Part shown: positions 6,593-10,788 of the stretch, one piece after another
How the letters are laid out: every line of letters begins with the position of its first letter
How positions within the stretch are numbered: position 1 is the first letter of the stretch
Assembly (NCBI GenBank): GCA_947305825.1
Contig: CAMZET010000029.1
Coordinates: 1-10,788 of the forward strand
DNA: 10,788 nucleotides
Direction: 5' to 3'
Origin: an uncultured Verrucomicrobiota bacterium
GTDB lineage: Bacteria > Verrucomicrobiota > Kiritimatiellia > RFP12 > UBA1067
Made by a program: the position numbers and the translations under genes
The notes under the pieces: model-generated
Told to the model about the DNA's origin: nothing
Database searches by the model: none
What the model saw: only the letters and a program-made list of their open reading frames with translations

Positions 6593-6627
6593 GGGTTGAG
6601 GGTTGAAGGTTGAGGGGTGAGGGTTGA
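6593..6627. repeat. Heptamer tandem repeat GGGTTGA x5
   Basis: Five 7-base units on the plus strand: GGGTTGA, GGGTTGA, AGGTTGA, GGGGTGA, GGGTTGA, then GGG. The plus strand has runs of G that could form a quadruplex, and the mRNA (minus strand) is C-rich. It fills nearly all of the 49-bp gap between the leuC stop and the thioesterase start, leaving no ribosome binding site there. It resembles telomere-type repeats only by chance of composition. Confidence 0.8.
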
Positions 6628-6635
6628 GGGATGCA

Positions 6636-7895
6636 TTATGGGGCGGCGAGGCGGCCGGCGACGGCGGAAGCGGCGGCGACGGCGGGGGATGCGAGGTAGA
6701 CTTCGGAGGTCGCGTGGCCCATGCGTCCTACGAAGTTGCGGTTCGTGGTGGCGACGCATTTCTCGCCGGCGGCCAGTATTCCCATGTAGCCGCCAAGGCA
6801 CGGGCCGCACGTCGGCGGCGAAACTACGCAGCCCGCCTCCGCGAAAATCCGCAGCAGCCCTTCGTCTAGCGCTTGCAGCCAGATGCGCTGCGTGGCCGGT
6901 ATGACGATGCAGCGCACCGACGGCGCGACCTTGCGCCCGGCAAGCACGCCCGCCGCCGAGCGCAGGTCGCCGATGCGCCCGTTCGTGCAAGAGCCTATCA
7001 CCACCTGGTCTATCGCCACGTCGCCGGCTTCGTCTACCGTGCGCGTGTTCGACGGCAAGTGCGGGAAGGCAACAGTCGGCTTGAGCGCGCCGAGGTCTAT
7101 TTCAACCGTCCGCTCGTATTCTGCGTCCGGGTCTGGCTCGAATGCGGCAGGCGTCTTGGCGCCGTGCGCGGCGAGATATTCGCGGCACGCGGCGTCGACG
7201 GGGAATATGCCGTTCTTCGCGCCGGCCTCGATGGCCATGTTGGCGACGGTGAAGCGCTCGTCCATCGTCAGCGCGGCGACGCCGGGGCCCGCGAACTCGA
7301 GCGAGCGGTAGCGCGCCCCGTCCACGCCTATCATGCCGATGAGGTGCAAAATCAGGTCTTTGCCGCAGACGCAGCCGCGAAACGAGCCGCGCAAATCGAC
7401 GCGGATTGCGGCAGGTACGCGGAACCACAGCTCGCCCGTCGCCATGGCGCAGGCGATGTCCGTAGACCCGACGCCTGTCGAGAACGCGCCCAGAGCCCCG
7501 TACGTGCACGTGTGGGAGTCCGCGCCGACCACGAGGTCGCCCGCCGTGACCAGCCCCTTTTCCGGCAGGAGCGCATGCTCAATCCCGCAGTCGTGGCCGA
7601 CTTCGAAATAGTGCTCTATGCCGTGTTTGTGCGCGAACGCCCTCATGCAGGCGCACTGCGCGGCCGACTTGATATCCTTGTTCGGCGCGAAGTGGTCCGG
7701 CACGAGCGCGATTTTCGCGCGGTCGAAGACTTCGCCAGAAGCGGCGAACTTCGGGAATTCGGCGATTGCGACAGGCGCGGTGATGTCGTTGGCGAGCGCG
7801 AGGTCGATGCGCGCCATGACGAGTTCGCCGGCGCGGACGGCGCGGCGGCCGGCGTGCGCGGCGAGTATCTTCTGCGACATGGTCATAGGCTGCAT
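6636..7895 (-). CDS. leuC: 3-isopropylmalate dehydratase large subunit (LeuC, short archaeal-like type)
   Basis: 419 residues, closer to the roughly 420-residue LeuC/HacA group than to the longer E. coli LeuC. It interconverts 2- and 3-isopropylmalate in Leu synthesis, with the small subunit LeuD and a 4Fe-4S cluster. Cluster cysteines: C303 in GSCTNGR and C363/C366 in PTCGPCLGG. Other motifs: [10 protein letters not shown] 66-74, [23 protein letters not shown] 124-146, and [10 protein letters not shown] 385-394. No swivel (LeuD) domain is present, and leuD is not next to it. The ATG at 7895 lies 7 bases after GGAGG, which sits in the end of leuA; the other ATGs (7886, 7880) are too far from it. 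The gap to leuA is 2 bases, so the two are co-translated. Homoaconitase is an alternative member of this family, but the LeuA neighbour argues for LeuC. Confidence 0.93.
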   Translation of the reverse strand: MQPMTMSQKILAAHAGRRAVRAGELVMARIDLALANDITAPVAIAEFPKFAASGEVFDRAKIALVPDHFAPNKDIKSAAQCACMRAFAHKHGIEHYFEVGHDCGIEHALLPEKGLVTAGDLVVGADSHTCTYGALGAFSTGVGSTDIACAMATGELWFRVPAAIRVDLRGSFRGCVCGKDLILHLIGMIGVDGARYRSLEFAGPGVAALTMDERFTVANMAIEAGAKNGIFPVDAACREYLAAHGAKTPAAFEPDPDAEYERTVEIDLGALKPTVAFPHLPSNTRTVDEAGDVAIDQVVIGSCTNGRIGDLRSAAGVLAGRKVAPSVRCIVIPATQRIWLQALDEGLLRIFAEAGCVVSPPTCGPCLGGYMGILAAGEKCVATTNRNFVGRMGHATSEVYLASPAVAAASAVAGRLAAP

Positions 7896-7897
7896 GG

Positions 7898-9427
7898 CTA
7901 CGCCTCCATCCTGTTTACCGCCGCGAGCAGCGCGAGTATGCTGCCCTTGATGATGTCGGTAGACACGCCTCGCCCGCGATGCATTTTCCCGGTGCGGCGG
8001 TCGGTGATTTTGACGAGAACTTCGCCGAGGGCGTCGCGCCGCTCCGTGACGGCCCGTATCTGGTAGTCCTCGAGCGTGAACTTGCGCTTGACGATTTTCT
8101 CGATGGCGGCGAACGAGGCGTACACCGGGCCGGAACCGAGGGCCGCTTCCTGGCGGCGCTTGCCGCCGCGCTCGAGCATCACCTGCGCCGTCGCGCTCAT
8201 GTGATCGCCCGAATTCACTACGAATGAACAAAGCCGCCACGCCTTCGCCGGGTCTTGCACCTCGCCGTAGCCGGCCTCGACGAGCGCCACGAGGTCGCGC
8301 TCGTCTATCGTCTTCTTGCTGTCCGCCAGCGACTTGAACTCGGCGAACAGGGCGTCCACGCGCTCTTCCGGAAGGTCGGGGTAGCCGATTGCGACAAGCC
8401 TCTCGGCGAATGCGTGGCGCCCGGAATGCTTGCCCAGCACGAGCTCGGTCTTGTTGGCGCCCACCGATTCCGGGGTCATTATCTCGTATGTCGCGGCATT
8501 GGCGAGAACGCCGTGCTGATGGATGCCGGACTCGTGGGCGAACGCGTTGGCGCCGACTATGGCCTTGTTGGGCGCGATTTTTATGCCTGTTATCGTGGCG
8601 AGCAGCCCCGCAGCGCGTGAGAGTTCGGTGGATTTGACGCGCGTCTCGATGCCGCCGTAGAAGTCGCGCCGCGTCTTGAGGCCCATGACTATTTCCTCTA
8701 GGGCGGCGTTGCCCGCCCTCTCGCCGATGCCGCCGATCGTGCACTCGACCTGTCTTGCGCCGGCGCGCACGCCGGCGAGCGTGTTCGCCACGGCGAGGCC
8801 CAGGTCGTCGTGGCAATGGGTCGATATGACGACATCGGAAATATTCGGCACCTTGCGGAAAAGCGCGGCGACGAGGCCGCCGAACTCTTCAGGCGTCGAA
8901 TAGCCTACCGTGTCCGGGATGTTCACGGTCGCCGCGCCGGCCTTGATTGCCGTCTCGACGGCGCGGCACAGGAAATCGACGTCGGTGCGCGAGGCGTCCT
9001 CCGCGGAGAATTCGACGTCGCCGCACTTGGAGCGGGCGTATGCGACCATGTCCGCTATTTGCCGGAGGCAGTCTTCGCGGGAAATCCTGAGTTTGTATTT
9101 GAGGTGGATGTCGCTCGTGGCTATGAAGGTATGGATGCGTGGGCGCTCGGCGTGGCGCACGGCGCCGGCGGCCGCGTCGATATCCTCCTTCCGCGCCCTG
9201 GCCAGGCTGGCGACCGCCGCGCCCTTCACGGCGCGCGCCACCGCCTCCACGCTCGCGAAATCCCCGGGCGAGGCAATCGCGAAGCCGGCCTCCAGGACGT
9301 CTACGCCCAGCGCCTCCAGTTCGCGAGCCATGCGCACCTTCTCTTCGATGTTCATCGAATATCCGGGCGCCTGCTCTCCGTCGCGGAGAGTCGTGTCGAA
9401 TACTACAAGCCTTTCCATGGCCGTCAC
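7898..9427 (-). CDS. leuA: 2-isopropylmalate synthase
   Basis: 509 residues from a GTG at 9427 that overlaps the pheA stop as GTGA; an ATG at 9418 would remove three residues. Neither has a clear Shine-Dalgarno, so coupling to pheA is likely. LeuA condenses 2-oxoisovalerate with acetyl-CoA, the committed step of Leu synthesis. Seen: [13 protein letters not shown] at 10-22, metal ligands H204 and H206 in [29 protein letters not shown] 232-245, HESGIHQHG 298-306, and the linker GKHSGRHAF. Residues about 390-509 (ending [21 protein letters not shown]) are the LeuA regulatory domain, which binds Leu in studied homologues. Citramalate synthase and homocitrate synthase are relatives, but length, motifs and leuC next door favour LeuA. 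Confidence 0.95.
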   Translation of the reverse strand: MTAMERLVVFDTTLRDGEQAPGYSMNIEEKVRMARELEALGVDVLEAGFAIASPGDFASVEAVARAVKGAAVASLARARKEDIDAAAGAVRHAERPRIHTFIATSDIHLKYKLRISREDCLRQIADMVAYARSKCGDVEFSAEDASRTDVDFLCRAVETAIKAGAATVNIPDTVGYSTPEEFGGLVAALFRKVPNISDVVISTHCHDDLGLAVANTLAGVRAGARQVECTIGGIGERAGNAALEEIVMGLKTRRDFYGGIETRVKSTELSRAAGLLATITGIKIAPNKAIVGANAFAHESGIHQHGVLANAATYEIMTPESVGANKTELVLGKHSGRHAFAERLVAIGYPDLPEERVDALFAEFKSLADSKKTIDERDLVALVEAGYGEVQDPAKAWRLCSFVVNSGDHMSATAQVMLERGGKRRQEAALGSGPVYASFAAIEKIVKRKFTLEDYQIRAVTERRDALGEVLVKITDRRTGKMHRGRGVSTDIIKGSILALLAAVNRMEA

Positions 9428-10572
9428 GATTCAGCGTATGCGCCGAGGAATGTGAAGTGCTCGATTTGCGGGTCGTCGGAGAGTTCGGCGAGCAGGCGCA
9501 GCACGGCCTCGTCGCGCGGGCTGGCCTCGAAATCGAACGTGAAGCGGAACTCGAAGTCCATGCCCGGTATCGGGCGACTCTCAAGTTTCGTCAGATTGAC
9601 GCCGATGGATGCGAAGCGCGAAATTATGCTGTTGAGAGCGCCGGGCTGGTGCGGCAGCGACATCATGATGGAGAACTTGCGAGCGTCGGGATATATTTCG
9701 GGCTTCTTGGCTATGCAGATGAAGCGGGTGTAGTTGTATGCGGCGTCGGCTATGTTGTCGGCGAGGATGTCGAGGCCGTAGAGTTCGGCGCAGGCGCGCG
9801 AGGCGATGACGGCGCGGTCTTTCCTGCCGGATGCGGCGAGGTCCTTGGCCGCCGTGGCGGTGTTGGTCTCCGGGACGGCGCGCAGGCCCTGTCGCTTTTT
9901 GAGGAAGCCGCGGCACTGCGCAAGCGCGTGCGGGTGGCTGGCGACTTCTTTGATGCTGTCTAGCGTCGCGCCGTGCACCCCGAGGAGCACGTGGTTCACC
10001 TTCAGCCGAAGGGCCTTGACGATGTGGAAGCGGTGCGTGTCCATGAGGTCGTAGACGGCGGCGACGGAACCTGCGGCCGAGTTCTCCACCGGCAGCACGC
10101 CGTACGGGCAGAGCCCCTGCTCCACTGCGTCGAACACCTTGTCGAAACCGCGGAAGAAAATGATGGTCGGCAGCGGGAAGAGCAGCGAGCACGCCTGCTG
10201 CGCGTAGCTGCCCTCGATGCCCGCGCAGGCGACGACGGCTTTCGTCGGGAAGCGTTCCGGCGTCTCGGCGCACACCTGCTTGATGTTCGCGACTAGCGGC
10301 GGCTCGCCGTGCAGCACGGCGCGTTGCCGGGCGCGCGATATCCCGAACAGCGTCGAGAAGAACAGCCTCGCGCCGTTCTCGAACTCCGGCCCCACCTGGT
10401 CCGCCACGTGCGTCAGTATGGCTCGCTCGCGCGCAGGGTCCAGCACGCTCGCGCCGCTCTCGCGCTTCGCCTCCGCCACGCGCTCGACTATCTCAAGCCG
10501 ACGCTTGAACAGGCTCGCCAGCCCGTCGTCTATCGCGTCTATCTCCGCGCGTATGTTTTCCAGCCCTTCCAT
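9424..10572 (-). CDS. pheA: Chorismate mutase-prephenate dehydratase (P-protein)
   Basis: 382 residues with three parts. Residues 1-88 are an AroQ chorismate mutase: LENIRAEIDAIDDGLASLFKRR, with R8, R25, K36, D45, R48 and E49 matching the E. coli active-site pattern and Q83 in ISRARQ. Residues 110-287 are prephenate dehydratase: GVLPVENSAAGSV 158-170, HALAQC, NTATAAK, and IADAAYNYTRF with T282-R283-F284. Residues 300-376 are an ACT domain with PGALNS and ESRP 331-334, the Phe-binding feedback site in homologues. It turns chorismate into phenylpyruvate. ATG at 10572; AAGGAAG lies 10 bases upstream. It is the first gene after the leader peptide and attenuator. All 23 Phe codons are TTC, unlike the leader. 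Confidence 0.96.
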   Translation of the reverse strand: MEGLENIRAEIDAIDDGLASLFKRRLEIVERVAEAKRESGASVLDPARERAILTHVADQVGPEFENGARLFFSTLFGISRARQRAVLHGEPPLVANIKQVCAETPERFPTKAVVACAGIEGSYAQQACSLLFPLPTIIFFRGFDKVFDAVEQGLCPYGVLPVENSAAGSVAAVYDLMDTHRFHIVKALRLKVNHVLLGVHGATLDSIKEVASHPHALAQCRGFLKKRQGLRAVPETNTATAAKDLAASGRKDRAVIASRACAELYGLDILADNIADAAYNYTRFICIAKKPEIYPDARKFSIMMSLPHQPGALNSIISRFASIGVNLTKLESRPIPGMDFEFRFTFDFEASPRDEAVLRLLAELSDDPQIEHFTFLGAYAES

Positions 10573-10608
10573 TTGGGGTTCGCTTCCTTTCTCTTTTTTT
10601 TAACCGCA

Positions 10609-10639
10609 AACCCCCGCCTTCTTTTCCGGGGCGGGGGTT
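10609..10639 (-). terminator. Attenuator hairpin before pheA (segments 3 and 4)
   Basis: Perfect 10-bp stem AACCCCCGCC / GGCGGGGGTT with an 11-base loop, eight of the pairs GC. It lies between the leader peptide stop and the pheA start, 36 bases before the ATG. The 3' end continues U-GCGG-UU and then eight A, so the U-tract is interrupted. That makes it a weaker intrinsic terminator than the textbook form. It does not cover the pheA ribosome binding site (about 10583-10590). Confidence 0.65.
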
Positions 10640-10714
10640 CTGTCGGTCTGCCGTGAAATTCTCGCTTCTCCTACAGGAACTACAAGCCCGCCTTGCGCTT
10701 CGCAAAGAGCGCAA
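10630..10714 (-). promoter_or_regulatory. Pause hairpin (1:2) and antiterminator (2:3) segments of the attenuator
   Basis: Segment 1 (TTGCGCT, 10714-10708) lies in the Phe-Ala-Leu codons of the leader and pairs perfectly with segment 2 (AGCGCAA, 10699-10693). The next bases of segment 2, GGCGGG (10692-10687), pair perfectly with CCCGCC (10635-10630) of segment 3, the 5' arm of the terminator. A ribosome stalled at the Leu-Trp-Phe cluster would mask segment 1 and free 2:3 pairing, preventing the terminator. A ribosome reaching the stop at 10682-10680 would cover segment 2 and allow 3:4. The geometry is seen in sequence; the mechanism is inferred from the E. coli trp/phe/leu attenuators. Confidence 0.65.
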
Positions 10715-10787
10715 ACCAAAGGCTAAAGCCGCCAAACCAAAGGCTGTTGCTGTTGCCGTGTCCTGTTCTGTCGAGACCTGTTTTCAT
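10680..10787 (-). CDS. Leader peptide rich in Leu, Trp and Phe (35 codons)
   Basis: ATG at 10787-10785, stop TAG at 10682-10680, 35 residues. It begins MKTGLDRTGHGNSNS, then SLWFGGFSLWFALF, then AKRKAGL. The 13 residues from L16 to F28 hold three Leu, two Trp and four Phe. The stop is 107 bases before pheA, and the peptide overlaps the first two attenuator segments, as in amino acid biosynthesis attenuators. All four Phe codons are TTT. The last stretch, LWFALF, covers the pairing segment TTGCGCT. The ribosome binding site and promoter are beyond the window edge, one base upstream of the ATG, so the start cannot be confirmed. It need not have a function as a protein. Confidence 0.8.
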   Translation of the reverse strand: MKTGLDRTGHGNSNSLWFGGFSLWFALFAKRKAGL

Positions 10788-10788
10788 G

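Noticed and set aside
6593..6627. Telomere-like repeat marking a chromosome end
   Set aside because: It is a 35-bp stretch inside a gene cluster with genes on both sides.
9424..10787. T-box riboswitch upstream of pheA
   Set aside because: No T-box-like UGGN bulge context or stem I motifs are seen, and the coding leader with stacked F/W/L codons explains the region better.

Overview
The window is GC-rich bacterial DNA with every supported gene on the minus strand, so transcription runs from high to low coordinates. An LptF/LptG-type permease implies a Gram-negative outer membrane. The overall style (small gaps carrying short tandem repeats, an archaeal-like short LeuC, a TrpG-TrpD fusion) would fit an uncultured member of the PVC group such as Kiritimatiellota or Lentisphaerota. 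That placement is an inference and not proven here.

Reading in the direction of transcription, the right edge opens with a 35-codon leader peptide gene (10787 to 10680) whose core reads SLWFGGFSLWFALF. It is followed by four RNA segments that can form mutually exclusive hairpins, the last a strong GC hairpin just before pheA. Then come pheA (chorismate mutase-prephenate dehydratase), leuA (2-isopropylmalate synthase), leuC (isopropylmalate isomerase large subunit), a YbgC-like acyl-CoA thioesterase, trpE and a trpGD fusion. A single LptF/LptG-family permease gene follows after a 66-bp gap. pheA/leuA and trpE/trpGD overlap by 4 bases and leuA/leuC are 2 bases apart, so much of the row looks like one polycistronic unit.

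The main result is that the leader peptide is enriched in Leu, Trp and Phe, the end products of the three pathways whose entry enzymes follow. PheA, LeuA and TrpE belong to families that are feedback-inhibited by Phe, Leu and Trp. The layout suggests one ribosome-mediated attenuator sensing three amino acids to control a combined phe-leu-trp operon. All four Phe codons in the leader are TTT, whereas all 23 Phe codons of pheA are TTC, which supports a tuned sensor. The weak point is that the terminator hairpin has an interrupted U-tract.

Downstream of the permease is a 365-bp gap with eight tandem 22-bp units (1571-1746), then an extended -10 promoter and a 5' hairpin in front of a sirtuin gene (1426 to 689). 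Beyond that is a second extended -10 promoter and the N-terminal two thirds or so of a tyrosine recombinase gene that runs off the left edge.

Other oddities: the glutaminase domain of TrpGD has Gln where the family has its catalytic His (QPES instead of HPES); GGGTTGA heptamer repeats occupy the space where the thioesterase ribosome binding site should be; a second heptamer repeat (ATGGCGT) lies in front of the permease gene; and leuC has no leuD beside it.
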